NCBI RefSeq assembly: GCF_024139115.2
Contig: NC_085140.1
Span: forward strand, 19,553,357-19,617,356
Direction of reading: 5' to 3'
DNA from: Armigeres subalbatus
Taxonomy: Eukaryota > Arthropoda > Insecta > Diptera > Culicidae
Length of the DNA: 64,000 nucleotides
A program made the translations under genes and the position numbers. Positions 23,371 through 35,200 of this stretch are shown in pieces. A model generated the notes under the pieces. That model saw only the letters and a list, made by a program, of their open reading frames with translations. It had not been told where the DNA came from and searched no databases. Positions within the stretch are counted from its first letter, which is position 1, and every line of letters starts with the position of its first letter.

Positions 23371-25314
23371 TTATTTATTATTTATTCAGACTAAGGCCGA
23401 AGTGGCCTGTGCGGTATGTAAGAGTCTTCTCCATTCGGCTCGGTCCATGGCAACACGTCGCCAGCCACGCAGTCTACGGAGGGTCCGCAAGTCATCTTCC
23501 ACCTGATCGATCCACCTTGCCCGCTGCGCACCTCGCCTTCTTGTGCCCGTCGGATCGTTGTCGAGAACCATTTTCACCGGGTTATTGTCCGACATTCTGG
23601 CTACGTGCCCGGCCCACCGCAGTCGTCCGATTTTCGCGGTGTGAACGATGGATGGTTCTCCCAACAGCTGATGCAACTCGTGGTTCATTCGCCTCCTCCA
23701 TGTACCGTCCGCCATCTGCACCCCACCATAGATGGTACGCAGCACTTTCCTTTCGAAAACTCCGAGTGCGCGTTGGTCCTCCACGAGCATCGTCCAGGTC
23801 TCGTGTCCGTAGAGGACTACCGGTCTAATGAGCGTTTTGTAAATGGTCAGTTTGGTACGGCGGCGAACTCTATTCGATCGAAACGTCTTGCGGAGTCCAA
23901 AGTATGCACGATTTCCAGCCACTATACGCCTCCGAATTTCTCTGCTGGTATCATTTTCGGCAGTCACCAGTGAGCCCAAGTACACAAATTCTTCTACCAC
24001 CTCGATTTCATCACCACCGATGCCAACTCGCGGTGGGTGGCTCACATTGTCTTCTCTTGAACCTCTTCCTATCATGTACTTCGTCTTCGACGTGTTGATG
24101 ACTAGTCCGATCCGCTTGGCTTCCCTCTTCAGTCTGATGTAGGCTTCCTCCATCTTCTCAAAGTTACGTGCCATAATATCTATGTCGTCGGCGAAGCCAA
24201 ATAACTGGACGGACTTATTGATAATTGTGCCACTCGTGTTAATCCCTGCTCTTCGTATTACCCTTCCAAAGCGATGTTGAATAGCAGACACGAAAGACCA
24301 TCACCTTGCCGTAACCCTCTGCGGGTTTCGAAGGGACTCGAGAATGCCCCTGAAACTCGAACTACGCACATCACCCGATCCATCGTCGCTTTGATCAACC
24401 GTGTCAGTTTATCCGGAAATCCGTTTTCGTGCATTAGCTGCCATAGCTGGTCCCGATCGATTGTATCATATGCGGCTTTGAAGTCGATGAATAGATGATG
24501 TGTAGGCACGTTGTATTCGCGGCACTTCTGCAGTACTTGGCGAATGGCGAACACCTGGTCCGTGGTGGAGCGTTCGCCCATAAAACCCGCCTGGTACTGC
24601 CCCACGAACTCCCTTGCAATTGGTGCTAGTCGTCGGCATAAAATTTGGGAGAGTACCTTGTAGGCGGCGTTCAGCAATGTGATTGCGCGGTAGTTGCTAC
24701 AATCCAGCTTATCGCCCTTTTTGTAGATGGGACACACGACACCTTCCATCCACTCCTGCGGCAAAACTTCCTCCTCCCAAATCTTGGTAATGACCCAGTG
24801 CAGCGATCTAGCCAGTGCCTCACCACCGTGTTTAAATAGCTCTCCTGGTAGTTTGTTGTTCTTCAGCCGGCCAATCTCCTCCTGGATTTCCTGGAGATCC
24901 GGGGCCGGTAGAATTATGTCCTGCGCGCGTTCCCCTAGGTCCATCACCATACCGCCATCTTCGTCTGCCACATTGCCATTCAGGTGCTCTTCGTAGTGCT
25001 GCTGCCACCTTTGGATCACCTCACGCTCGTTCGTAAGAAGGTTCCCGTTTATGTCCTTGCACATATCAGGCTGTGGCACGTGGCCCTTACGTGAACGGTT
25101 CAACTTCTCATAGAACTTTCGTGTGTTATTAGTGCGGTACAGTTGCTCCGTCTCTTCACGGTCTCGATCTTCCTGCTGACGCTTTTTCCTCCGGAAAATC
25201 GAGTTTTGTCTGTTCCGCGCCTGTTTATATCGTGCCTCATTCGCCCTCGTGCGGTGTTGCAGCAATCTCGCCCATGCTGCATTCTTCTCTTCTACTAACT
25301 GCTCACATTCGCCG
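23371..25314 (-). mobile_element. RTE-clade non-LTR retrotransposon, copy A, 5'-truncated
   Basis: The minus strand encodes most of a reverse transcriptase: KNNK...LPGELFKHGG, the NYRAITLLNAAYK region, motif A HLFIDFKAAYDTIDRD, motif B RRGLRQGDGLSCLLFN, catalytic box FGFADDIDIMA, and the C-terminal RRMNHELHQLLGEPSIVH / RLRWAGHVARM part. Only the last codons of the endonuclease-RT linker remain. A one-base deletion near 24260 splits the frame (25265-24258 and 24291-23386), and six codons are lost in-frame after KNNK. The 3' end is an AATAAATAAT tail. The duplication TCATACCATAA flanks it (23360-23370 and 25315-25325), eight bases of which are shared with the element at the truncated 5' junction. 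It resembles Aedes JAM1. Confidence 0.88.
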
Positions 25315-25544
25315 TCATACCATAACTCCTTTCCATTTCCATCCCATCAAAAACAAAGCAATGAAGAGGAATTTGGTTTGTTTATTATTTTTGTGATTTT
25401 GTGAGCACGCTTGTTAGCACAAATAATCGACGAGATTAGTGCTGTATTTCTTTGTTCTGCAATGAGATGAATATATGTTCAGTGAGATGGAAAACGGAAC
25501 AGTTCCCATATTACAAGTCAATCGAAAAGGTTTCGCTGAATTCC

Positions 25545-26285
25545 GATCAATGAATTATTGGCAGTGGCTGATAGGAAGCATAGGAAATTCCAACAAACAT
25601 GGGACAAATATACGTATGACGGCAGTATAGTATATTAGCATTAGCATTAGCATTGAGCAATTCGCACAAATTCGTAGGTGGTACAAGCCAAGACTATTGT
25701 ATGAGAGTAGCATCATTTTCATCCGTTACCACAGATATTGATTTGGGACTAATCACTATCTCTTAGATGGAAGCGATGCACTCTCCAATAGTCGTGATCT
25801 GTCCTGGCCACGTCCTTGCGAATGCTGAGGAAGGGTGGTTTGTTGGACACCTACTTAAGAAAGAAGCAGAGAACTCTACGAACTCTCATAGGTGCCACGG
25901 GAGGTTTTGGGATTGCGTGGAAGGTTATAACAGTAGGAATCGTTTTGGTAGAACGTGAAACACAGAAAGAACTAAGATAGAAATACAAAGTAGGAAAGGG
26001 ACGAGCCTGGAATTGAACCCACGACCTCCTGCTTATAAGGCAGAAGCGGTAGCCACTAGACCACCGAGCTCGAGCTCGTATGACGGCAGTATAGTATATG
26101 CGCAAATAGTCAGCATGAGTTCACCGCCAGAAATGTGTATGGCGAAAGGCATCTAACGCGGGATTTCTCAAAGTTAGGAACGTTTCAAGAAAACTACGCC
26201 TACCAAATATTTTCGAGGATGGTGCCTAATTTTGAGAAATCGATCCTTGGATGCCTTTCGCCATTCAGAAAGTTAACTCCTAGTG
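25545..26285. repeat. Dispersed repeat homologous to 41.72-41.99 kb, split by a SINE
   Basis: 'aatgaattattggcagtggctga' (25551), 'agtatatgcgcaaatag' (26093), CCGCCAGAAATGTGTATGG and 'cgaaaggcatctaacgcggg' follow in order and match, in reverse, the 41.72-41.99 kb segment. The end has GAGTTAACTTTCTGA-type inverted termini ('gaaagttaactcc' near 26270). The SINE at 25636-26076 interrupts it. Confidence 0.7.
25636..26076 (-). mobile_element. tRNA-derived SINE with 23-bp target duplication
   Basis: On the minus strand the head reads as a tRNA-like sequence (GGTGGTCTAGTGGCTACCG A-box region, CTTATAAG in the anticodon-loop position, GGGTTCAATTCC B box). It is followed by an unrelated ~340-base body and a 3' tail of AATGCT repeats. 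A 23-bp direct duplication flanks it (25613-25635 and 26077-26099). The paralogous repeat at 41.9 kb lacks the insert, so the boundaries are well supported. I do not recognise the family. Confidence 0.88.
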
Positions 26286-26479
26286 TGTTGCTTTGAAACA
26301 CTCATTTTTCTTTACGTTTCAGAGCTAATGCTGTTTTATTACTCAAATGTGAACTGTCAAACCATACGAATGGTCATGAATACGTCAAACCTGCAACTTC
26401 TGCCTAGGAAACGTTTTTCGTCCAATTTCTATTGACAAAATGTGTTCATTTCCATTTCGATTTTCTTTTCGCTTCCCAG

Positions 26480-26612
26480 ACCGACGAGATCCATCAAGGA
26501 CATCACGCAGTTGGCGACGGCTGGCTCTTCGCATGACTGCGGCTCATTGTCCCGGGTGGTCATGGTGCGGAAAACTGATCAACGCGTCATCAATCATAAG
26601 GGTAGTCAGAAG
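26480..26612 (+). CDS. Probable upstream exon of the double-CAP-domain gene
   Basis: A pyrimidine-rich acceptor (ttttcgcttcccag) precedes, and AAG|GTGAGT ends, a 133-base open segment. Its translation includes TRSIKDITQLATAG, SLSRVVMVRKTDQR and VINHKGSQK. It starts with one base of a split codon and ends in phase 0. The exon at 46359, also entered in phase 0 from a good acceptor, continues with DPLCEVITMETIQTYKGH, so the two could be spliced together across about 19.7 kb. The open frame continues upstream only by chance, and a still earlier exon is required. Composition and splice signals are unlike the surrounding repeats. Link to the CAP gene is inference. Confidence 0.5.
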
Positions 26613-27470
26613 GTGAGTAGTTTGTTGTTGATGACATTAGATGGTAATATAATATGGATTTGCTGCAATGGAGCTGACAGAATTCGTCGCCACTATTTAT
26701 TAAAAACCCAGAATTATCCACATAGCAATGATTTGCCTTTCTCGTGCCATAACAAAGAATGTAACTTGTTGCAAGTTGGAATGTAACGTTATTTTTTTAC
26801 TGAGGGAAAAAACATTTTCCCCTTGTTTTGTTACATTGCTTCCCTCTCGGACCGCAAGATAGACTGTCTATTTCATGAGTTCTATCATTTGAATTTTCCA
26901 TCTCATTCGTCTTCGTGTCTTTCTCTGAACTTCTGCGGTAGTATGCCTTTTAGGCGTCAAAATGTGTTTTGGCCATTACTTCTGATCCCACAGTCCGATC
27001 AGCCCATTTTGAAATACGAAACTGTTAAACAGGATAAGAAAATTATTTGGATTTTTTAGTGGAATGTCTTCCCTTTCATAAAATGAGTTCGTACTAAACC
27101 ATTTAATTCCACCACTTGATTGTAACTTGACAGATACGTATTTCGACCTCAGCAGTAAGGCCGTCTTCAGTGTTTCGTAATTGACTCGACTTCCTTGCGC
27201 TCCGCATCGCGATTGAAATTTGTAAGGAAATTAGGTGTCGGACGATTTGGCCGAACGGGCCATTTGGCCGAATGGTTGAAAAAATCTTAGATTCGATTTG
27301 GGTAAAGAAAAGTGAGTAAAAACTAATAAGAAATTACACCCATGGAAATCGTTATAACACCACCGCTGGTTTTACATACAAAATGGTCATGTTTGAGGAT
27401 CAATATCTCGATTTCGAGCGATTAGATTAAGGAAATTTTTGAGATCCCAGCTCAGAATAATCTCAATTTT
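26613..27470. other. Intronic DNA, repeat fragments
   Basis: No gene. At 27050-27190 a fragment shares 'ttagtggaatg...aattccaccacttgattgta' and 'gacagatacgtatttcgacc' with 42290-42390. At 27240-27285 there is a short ATTTGGCCGAA repeat like the arms of the 22-23 kb element. Confidence 0.5.
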
Positions 27471-27477
27471 CAATTAA

Positions 27478-28182
27478 CCCTTTATAAGGCAGTGGCAACT
27501 ATATTGCCACCAACAAATTATGTTTTTTTATATTTATTAACAAGAGCTCTGCTTATTATTTCCCACATAGTGGCTTTATTTGCTTCCTAGTAACACCCCA
27601 GATGAATTTGAGCCATAAAAAAATTGAAATGTCAATTTGAGAACCGTTTTTTACGAACAGATCGTAAGTTTTGAGTGGAAGAAGGATTTTCAGTTATAAT
27701 TCGTTAAAAAAACGACAAAGATATATTTTTTCCCGTTGGTATTAATTATTTTGAATCTCCTGTGTTAGATTATTACGTGATTAGCGTGAAAAAAGCTTTG
27801 CCTTTCTAAATATTTGGTTTTTGGATTTTTGACGAAATTGGGTTTTTTTTTCCCAAGGGTCCCTTGGGAACAAAAGCTCAAAAAAATTTTGTTTTCGCTT
27901 ATAATGCGTTTTCCGACTAGGACTCTTCACCAAAAAATGTAACGTGCCTTAATTTGACTGGTTTAACGTAAAACCTAATTTTTAAAAATCTTTTATTTAT
28001 TTTTGTTGTTGCCTGTTTTCCCGCTTGCCGGGCAGTGGCAACTATATTGCCACCAATTTTTCAATGTTTCTGAACTGTTTAATGTATAACAAACATACAT
28101 TTGAGTTTAATACCATGTCAACATTGTGTCCTATTGTTGTTTTTGTTAATTTATTGTTTAGATTCGTCTGCCTTATAAAGGG
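27478..28182. mobile_element. 705-bp TTAA-flanked element
   Basis: Inverted ends CCCTTTATAAGGCAG and CTGCCTTATAAAGGG are bounded by TTAA at 27474-27477 and 28183-28186, a piggyBac-superfamily signature. There is no transposase. The 19-base palindrome GTGGCAACTATATTGCCAC occurs twice, at 27492-27510 next to the left end and at 28035-28053 some 130 bases from the right end. Confidence 0.87.
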
Positions 28183-28186
28183 TTAA

Positions 28187-28535
28187 TTATTGTTATTCGT
28201 ATGCATGTGTACTGAAAACGATGTCTCAGGTGGAAATTTTTAAGTCCGGGGTCCAATGTAAAATGGTAGATTCGGGATCAAGATATAGCACACAATAAAA
28301 TCACAAGTTGCTTCGATGAAGTCCAAATTGGTAAGAGACCACTGCCTCACATTTATTCAACCTCGAAAACTTCTTCTTTTCAGATTATTTTATAATGACT
28401 TCTAATTGACAGTTCTGGGGTGCGTTCTTCGAATAAACACTCTTAAATATCGATGACCTAATTTAGCTAGACACAACAGAAATAAGTTTAAAGCCACCAC
28501 TTCTATATGGGTCTCCATACAAGTGGAGTGGCTTT
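28187..28535. other. No gene seen
   Basis: Short AT-rich segment without recognisable content. Confidence 0.45.
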
Positions 28536-28760
28536 TAAAAAATGAGTGAAAAATGAGAAGTGAGAAGTGATAAATGATAAGTGACAAGTGATAAGTGAGA
28601 AATGAGAAGTGAGAAGTGGGAAGTTATAAATATGAAGTGAGAAGTGAGAAGCGAGAAGTGAGAATTGAGAAGGGCGAACTTAGAAGTGAGAAATGAAAAG
28701 TTAGAAGTGAGTATTGTGAAGTTAGAAGTGCGAAATGAGAAGTGAGAAGGGAGAATTGAA
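28536..28760. repeat. GAAGTGAGAA short tandem repeat
   Basis: About twenty degenerate copies of a ~7-10-base unit (GAAGTGAGAA, 'gataagtgaca', 'gagaaatga'). The same unit makes up the centre of the 22.0-23.3 kb inverted element. Confidence 0.85.
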
Positions 28761-28828
28761 AAATTATGAAATTTTTCCTTATAGCTTTCTTCTTCCTTAC
28801 TCATTGTTGTCTCTCCTCTATCATCTTC

Positions 28829-28925
28829 CTTCTTCTTCTTCTTCTTCTTCTTCTTCTTCTTTATTCCTTCTCCCTACCTTCTTCTCCTTCGTCTCTCGTC
28901 TTCTTCTTCTTCTTCTTCTTCCTTC
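28829..28925. repeat. (CTT)n microsatellite, two blocks
   Basis: Pure CTT/TTC runs at about 28829-28860 and 28900-28922 are separated by a pyrimidine-rich stretch. Confidence 0.9.
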
Positions 28926-29387
28926 GATCTTTCCAACCATTAGGCAGAGTTGTAGAAAATCCTTCGCACTAGAAGCCCACCATACAACACATTTTGAAAT
29001 TCAGGCTCTGGAATGAGTTATTGACAAACTACTAAATGATCGAGAGCAAATTACTAAATGATCGATAACATCATTGTTTCCTCCTACTGTGACCATGGTC
29101 CAATGCACCGAGCTCATCATTGACGTTTGAGCGGTGCGTTGTTTACTAAAGCATTCAGTACACTGTCAGTCTAATCGACAAATATTTGTCATTGCCTGTT
29201 TTAACAAAATTTGACGTTTGCTGATTATTTGACATGTGCCAGTACACGATGAGCAAATATTTGAAAATAATCTATTTGTCAAATATTGTGTTTGAAAATT
29301 TGTTTGATTATTTGTCCAGTGTTATTCAAAAGGCAGTACACTGTTTGTCGTCAAACTCGCATTAGACATTGTTGTTTTGCTAAGGTG

Positions 29388-29571
29388 GTTCTTCTTCTTC
29401 TTCTTATTGGCACTACATCCCCACACATTGAGCACTTACACGGTTATCATGAGGTTAGCACGATGATACTTTTATGCCCAGGGAAGTCGAGACCATTTTC
29501 AATCCAAAAATTGCCTAGACCGGCACCGAGCATCGAACCCAGCCACCCTCAGCATGGTCTTGCTTTGTAGC
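29388..29571 (-). mobile_element. Feilai-like SINE, internally deleted
   Basis: Reading the minus strand from 29571: GCTACAAAGCAAGACCATGC, the B-box region, 'ctaggcaatttttgg', the CTCGACTTCCCTGGGCATAA block, 'tatcat...ctcatgat', then 'gtaagtgctcaatg' and an AAGAAGAAG tail. The GGTAACTTGGCTTAG block and neighbours present in the copy at 2013-2300 are missing, and the extreme 5' end is lost. Confidence 0.8.
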
Positions 29572-29626
29572 GAGAAACTGGATAAAGTGATACATTTTCA
29601 AATCAATTCTATAAATTATTCTGAAA

Positions 29627-29893
29627 ATGGAATCGATGGCATCTTCAGTTGCGGCCACTTTTGCCTGTAGCTATTTGCTATTGGAGGATGAGGACGATTT
29701 CCAACCACGCAGAGTTTGGGTTCATGACTGGGTCGAGAAGCGAGAAACAGATGGGTGCTACGTCAAATTATTGCAAGAGCTACCCAGCAATCACCCTAAA
29801 TTGTACAAGAACTTCGTCAGAATGTTTGGTTGGTACTCGTATCCAGAAGCAGGTCACGAGTATGAGAAAATCAATATCACCAGCAGAAAAGTT
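29627..29893 (+). pseudogene. PIF/Harbinger transposase N-terminal fragment
   Basis: From ATG 29627 the frame gives an N-terminus with RRVWVHDWVEKRETDG, LLQELPSNHPKLYKNF, VRMFGW. This matches the layout of HARBI1/PIF-type transposase N-termini (R-R-W-V-x-P/D-W, LL-x-EL, Y-x-NF-x-RM). The frame is cut at about 29893 by a 5'-truncated LINE and does not resume. A C-terminal Harbinger-like piece lies separately at 41.99-42.24 kb. Assignment is from motif memory. Confidence 0.6.
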
Positions 29894-30905
29894 CGAGGCC
29901 TTTTCGTGTAGAGTGCTGCACAATGGGGTTCTGTCTGACCCTATCCGTGTCGTAGCTGGTGTGAGACAAGGATGTATTCTATCACCGCTACTGTTCCTCA
30001 TCGTAATCGACGAGATTCTGGTAGATGCGATTGACCGTGAACCAAACCGCGGGCTGTTATGGCAGCCTATAACCATGGAGCACCTAAACGACTTCGAATT
30101 GGCTGATGACGTTGCACTCCTCGCGCAACGGCGCTCTGATATGCAGAGTAAGCTCAACGACCTTGCCGAGCGCTCCTCCTTGGCAGGTTTAGTCATCAAC
30201 GTCAACAAAACCAAATCGTTGGATGTAAACACGGTGACTCCTTCCAGTTTCACAGTAGCCGGGCAACCAGTGGAGAATGTTGAAAGCTTCCAATATCTTG
30301 GTAGCCAAATGGCGTCAGACGGCGGTACCAAGATCAACATAGGCGCACGGATCAAGAATGCAAGAGCTGCCTTCGCGAGTTTAAGAAACAGCTGGAAAAA
30401 TAGGCAGATAAGTGAACGCACCAAAATACGAATTTTCAACTCTAACGTGAAATCTGTGCTGTTATACGCTAGCGAAACATGGTGTGTATCAGAGGAGAAC
30501 ACTCAACGGCTGCAGGTGTTCATTAACAGATGCCTGCGGTATATAATTCGGGTCTGGTGGCCTCACAACTGGATCTCAAACAACGAGCTCCATCGTCGTT
30601 GTCACCAGAGGCCGATAACAACAGAAATTCGGAATCGGAAGTGGGACTGGGTCGGCCACACTCTACGTAGGGGCGGAAACGAAATCTGTAAACAAGAATT
30701 AGACTGGAACCCAGCGGGACATCGCAGCAGAGGCAGACCCAGAGGCTCATGGCGGCGAAGCCTCAATAATGAAATAAAAGAAGTCGACCGAAATCTAACC
30801 TGGCAACAGGTTAAAGCGATAGCCGGGCAACGCTCAGGATGGAGATCTTTCAAGTCGTCCCTTTGCACCACCGGAGGTGTACAGGATCCATAAGTAAGTA
30901 AGTAA
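29894..30905 (+). mobile_element. Second non-LTR family (tail (TAAG)n), 5'-truncated copy
   Basis: The frame to 30893 encodes the distal reverse transcriptase: motif B GVRQGCILSPLLFLIVIDE, catalytic box FELADDVALLAQRRSD, AGLVINVNKTKSLDVN. A C-terminal segment follows (NVKSVLLYASETWCVSEEN, DWVGHTLRRGGNEICKQ, RSRGRPRGSWRRSL). Endonuclease, motif A and everything upstream are missing. The element ends in TAAGTAAGTAAG. It looks RTE-like, but I am not certain of the clade. It begins inside the Harbinger fragment; no target duplication was found. Confidence 0.83.
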
Positions 30906-31222
30906 GATGCGCAGTGTTATAAATTTGTAATAGAACGAAATTGCCAATTTATGTCTTAAGCACTTTATTTATTTGAAAATCTGTAAATCTGATGCGAAGT
31001 TTGAAAATAACAAATCACTAGCTAAAACCTTGTGACCTATTGTAGAATAAATAGATTATTTGCACTATTAAGGAAAATTTCGCATAGTTATAACCATTGC
31101 CTTTTTTCATGCGGGAGATAATATCCAGAAAGTAAAATACACATTTGGTAATCAACTGTACAATACTTCTTAACAACGAAACCAAAGATATCAACTGCAT
31201 TTGATCCAGAGCTATATGATAT
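30906..31222. other. No gene seen
   Basis: AT-rich spacer between two LINE remnants. Confidence 0.45.
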
Positions 31223-31236
31223 ATGAGTGTTGATGT

Positions 31237-31609
31237 GTCATGTACAAGACGCTAATAAGACCGGTTGTCCTCTACGGACATGAATCATGGACAATGCTCG
31301 AGGAGGACTTGCAAGCACCCGGAGTATTCGAGAGACGGGTGCTTAGGACCATCTTTGGCGGTGTGCAAGAAGATCCAGAAGGTAGCTAAAGCCGGGCAGG
31401 ACATGTTACAAGAATGCCAATCCGGCAGATATGAGACGGCGTGGAGCGCAGCGAGCGAAATGGGCAGACCAGGTGCAAAACGACTTGACGAGCGTGGGGC
31501 GTATTCGAGGATGGAGAGATGCGGCCTCGAACCGTGTATTGTGGCGTCAAATTGTTGATTCAGTGTTATCTGTTTAGGTGTAGACTAAATAAATGAAAAA
31601 TGAAATGAA
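31237..31609 (+). mobile_element. Third LINE remnant, very short 3' end copy
   Basis: It starts with a LINE C-terminal sequence (YKTLIRPVVLYGHESWTML, then FERRVLRTIFGGVQE), jumps over the middle of that region, and continues in broken frame to the 3' end 'ctaaataaatgaaaaatgaa'. A 14-bp duplication, ATGAGTGTTGATGT, flanks it (31223-31236 and 31610-31623), so it is a 373-bp 5'-truncated insertion. It is related to but distinct from the RTE copies A-E. Confidence 0.8.
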
Positions 31610-31870
31610 ATGAGTGTTGATGTTATTTTTCACTAGACAACAATTTAAAAAACAGATAGAGTGGCTCTATCGGAAATATTGCTCAAATTGCCCCATGTAC
31701 GTTAAAACTCAAGGCCAAGTGAAAGTAGCAGATTTTTGCTTTAATTAAAACTTTTAAATCGTTTTCGTTGTCACACAATTATTTAATTGCTCAAAATATT
31801 CACTTTCCACATCAATGGTGAATTTAAAAACGACTTTTTTAGTGGTAATCCTTTGAATTGAAATAAAAGT

Positions 31871-32007
31871 TGTGTGGCCCCGAATGGCCGGAGCGAATTG
31901 TTATGACAGCAGCTCTCCGTGGGTGCGTGTGCACGCCACGAAGGTCTGACCAGAAGAGGCCGAGTCATGCCTTGCTGCGCACTGGTCGACACGCTGAGGG
32001 GTTAATG
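31871..32007 (+). repeat. 137-bp dispersed repeat, copy 1
   Basis: It starts TGTGTGGCCCCGAATGGCCG and ends CTGAGGGGTTAATG. It is identical to 41251-41387 apart from one base. It is GC-rich against AT-rich surroundings, and no target duplication or coding capacity is seen. Possibly part of an LTR. Confidence 0.8.
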
Positions 32008-32255
32008 AGCGATTCCAAGCAACAGCATCAAAATTTAAGAAAATTTTTAATTCATGATTTTCTATTGAGTTGAAACTTTGCACAGTTTTTCAATTTCATC
32101 TAAATCGTCATTTTTCGATATCAAATCTTCATATTGAGTCACGACTAACTTTTCAAAAGGGTGTATGTGAAAATGGTTCAAAAATATTTAAAAAGCTGCA
32201 CAGCAAAAACGGAATGTTCGATTGTTATGATTTTTTCAGCAAAGTTAGACAACTA

Positions 32256-35200
32256 AATGGTGATTCTTAAGAAAATGTGCACAGTAAAAAAAATTTTTTT
32301 TGCCTTAAAAATATCATTTTTGTCACAAAAACTCAAATATCTCAAAACCCTATCTTTTTTCGAACGTAATTTTTTAGGGAAAACGGTCCATTATATTAGC
32401 TATCTACCATAAAAATTTGGTGATGGTAAACTAATAAACAAAAAAGTTATGACATTTCAAACATTTCACAATTTTCACATATAGTAAACAAAAAAATTTC
32501 CGTGTATTTTTTTTCAAGAATCGCAGATTTGATGCTGATTTTATTGTTAAGGGCCTTGCGTGAGTTAAACAAGTTGTTTGTATGATATTCCATATTTATG
32601 TATTCATCGATATTATGTATATTATATGTATAAATATTATATGTATAAATAAATAAAAATGAATTAATATTATCCTAAGTATTAAATTAAATGTGGCAGT
32701 TACACAATGTTGTTATAGAAACTCTAAGAGTTTTGGGTTTGAATTTTGGTATGGGTTATGATATCATGAAAACAGTTTATTAATACTTATTTTTATTTAT
32801 TTTATTCAATTTTTAAAATATCGAACACTTTTGAATTATTATCAGCACAGTTTGAGTATAGTTTTGCTTTAATTTTATTTTCCGACAATGGAATGAAACA
32901 GTGAAATTTTTGGGTTCCTTGGATCGTTTTCGCGTTATTAAATTGCTCGCTGAGCTCTGAAGCCTTTATTTCGTACTCTTCAGTAGTAGTAAAACAAAAT
33001 GATAATTTGGTTAAATCTTTTTCTTTTCTACGATTTGCCCAATCAAAAAGTTCTTTCGCAGTTTTAATTGGATGCTCACGTTCTTTGGCTAAACTTGCTC
33101 TTGTGGCCATGCGCTTTATTGTTCCTCCAATAGCATCACAAGGACCTTTGCCATGTGATGTAGCAAAAATGCCATTCTGCATCAATTCCGTACATTGATT
33201 TAAATTGACATAGGCTCGAAAAATTCTTACGATTTTTGTACTGCGACGCTGCTCCATCAGACATGAAATATATCTTTTGACTTCTTTATGCTTATCAACG
33301 CGTAAAAAGTTAATCATTTTTCAATGAACAAGTTTACGGATACTGAATCGCGTCTTAAATCTTTGGAAATTATAATAAAACTTAAGTGTTCAATTTGCGT
33401 ACTTCCATTAAAATAAATAACGAATGGATGAATTGTAGCTTGTTGTACGTTCCAGTGATGGGACTGCACTTCATCTTGCAATACAAAGCTGTAATTTTCA
33501 GAAAAATCACAAATGACTAAAAATTCACCATTTTGTAATGTATTTTTCGTATTTTTAAAAAGCTGGATTGTTCTGTTTTAATGAAATCGTGAGGGATTAA
33601 ACTTTCTAATTTCAAGCAAAAATATGACACAAACTCATCTACAGGTTTTACAATAGTTTCTATGTCACACCTATCCGTGGTCACCCATTGCTCAAATGAT
33701 AACTGATCAATATATTTTTCTTCAAACTCAGCGAATAAAGTATTTTCCAATGATGAAGAATCTGGACAATCCGAACAAGATCGTAGATAGCAATTTGATG
33801 TTGTATTTTCACACAAAAGACTACCAGTTAACATTTTAATATCCTTTGTTAAATTGATTCTTTTCAAACTATGTAAAATAAGATTAATATTCTCATGGGT
33901 TGTGCACACACACATTATGTGTTCCTGAATTGGAAAGAAGCTTACATTGCCTTGGCCGAAGGCTTGCAAATGAGGAAAAACCTATTTTAATATTATCGTG
34001 AATTTCCTTGAAGCGTGTGTACGCTTCTTTCAAAATCGTCATCATTAATCGTTTTTGGATTGCTTGACGCTTTCCATCTTTTTTACTGATACATAATCTT
34101 TTGACCAGGCATAGCTCGACTTACTTCATCATCTTCAAAATATTGAACTACTATTTCTTTTGTCTCATCTGTTAATGCAGTACTAGACCTAGTATTTTTG
34201 GTTGAAAGACAGTTATTCTTCAATTGTTTTGCCTCTTTTACTGTATTTCTATTGGTTTTGAACTCATCAATGGCATCCTGAATAGACCACGAACTTGGCA
34301 GCATCGACAAAATCAATAATTTTTCTTTCCTTGTCGTGGCTGCATTCGAGAACCTTTCCTTCATATTTATAATTACCTCATCGTAGTCTGTATTTTCCAC
34401 ATCATCAGGTCCTAATTTGAAGAGGTTTCTTCGTACAGCTTCGTTTATTTCACGGTATTTTTTCTCCGGGTAATAAACGTAGTCCATCTTACTCCATTTA
34501 ATCGAAGTCACTTTTATCCCAGCTATGCCCTCGTTAAAGCGTTCGATGTTGACCTTTTGGATACACTCATCTTCCGATTAATTTGTTGAAACAGATTTCG
34601 CTGATGGTACGGTGGCAAGGCTCTCAGCACTTAATACTTCTGGTAATTCCTCAGTTGTTGTCGATACATCTGGCAATTCCTCAGTTGCTGTCGTTTTCGA
34701 ACTTCCTGCGCTCTGCTCAACCGATGTATACAGATTGCTCTTTTGTCAACGTTTAGACGGCAGGACGTGCAAATGCGTAAATTTGTATTCAATGTGGACA
34801 TTGGAGCATAACCAGTCGCTTTCAGTTTATCTATGGTGCTTTCGGTGAGATTTCGTAACTCTTTTGAACACTTTTTTCCATCAAACACTTTTAAGTTTTT
34901 ACTGACTAGTTTGGTGTCATTTGCTTGACTGAAGAAAAAAATTACTATAAGATCTTTAACAACCTTAGTAGTAGTAATTTTTTTGCTTTTTCGTGAGCAT
35001 TGTCATGGTATGTACCTATCATGCATTTGTTGTTGTTGAAGATACCCGTTTCCTCCCGATCATAAAGTCTATTCTCTAAGAGGTATATTTTTTGCAGGTA
35101 AACTATAGACGTACACGTGTATATAAATCTTTGATTTTGCAGCTTTTGTCTTAAAAATAACATTTCTGATATGTTTCTATCAACGTTATTATCAACAGGT

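Noticed and set aside
26010..26076. tRNA gene on the minus strand
   Set aside because: The A and B boxes and a cloverleaf-like core are present, but it is the head of a SINE with body, tail and 23-bp duplication, and the acceptor arm is not canonical.
28735..29016. Serine/leucine-rich small proteins
   Set aside because: Translation of the CTT microsatellite.
29649..30893. 414-codon fusion protein
   Set aside because: The N-terminal third is an out-of-frame reading of the Harbinger fragment joined by chance to a 5'-truncated LINE frame.
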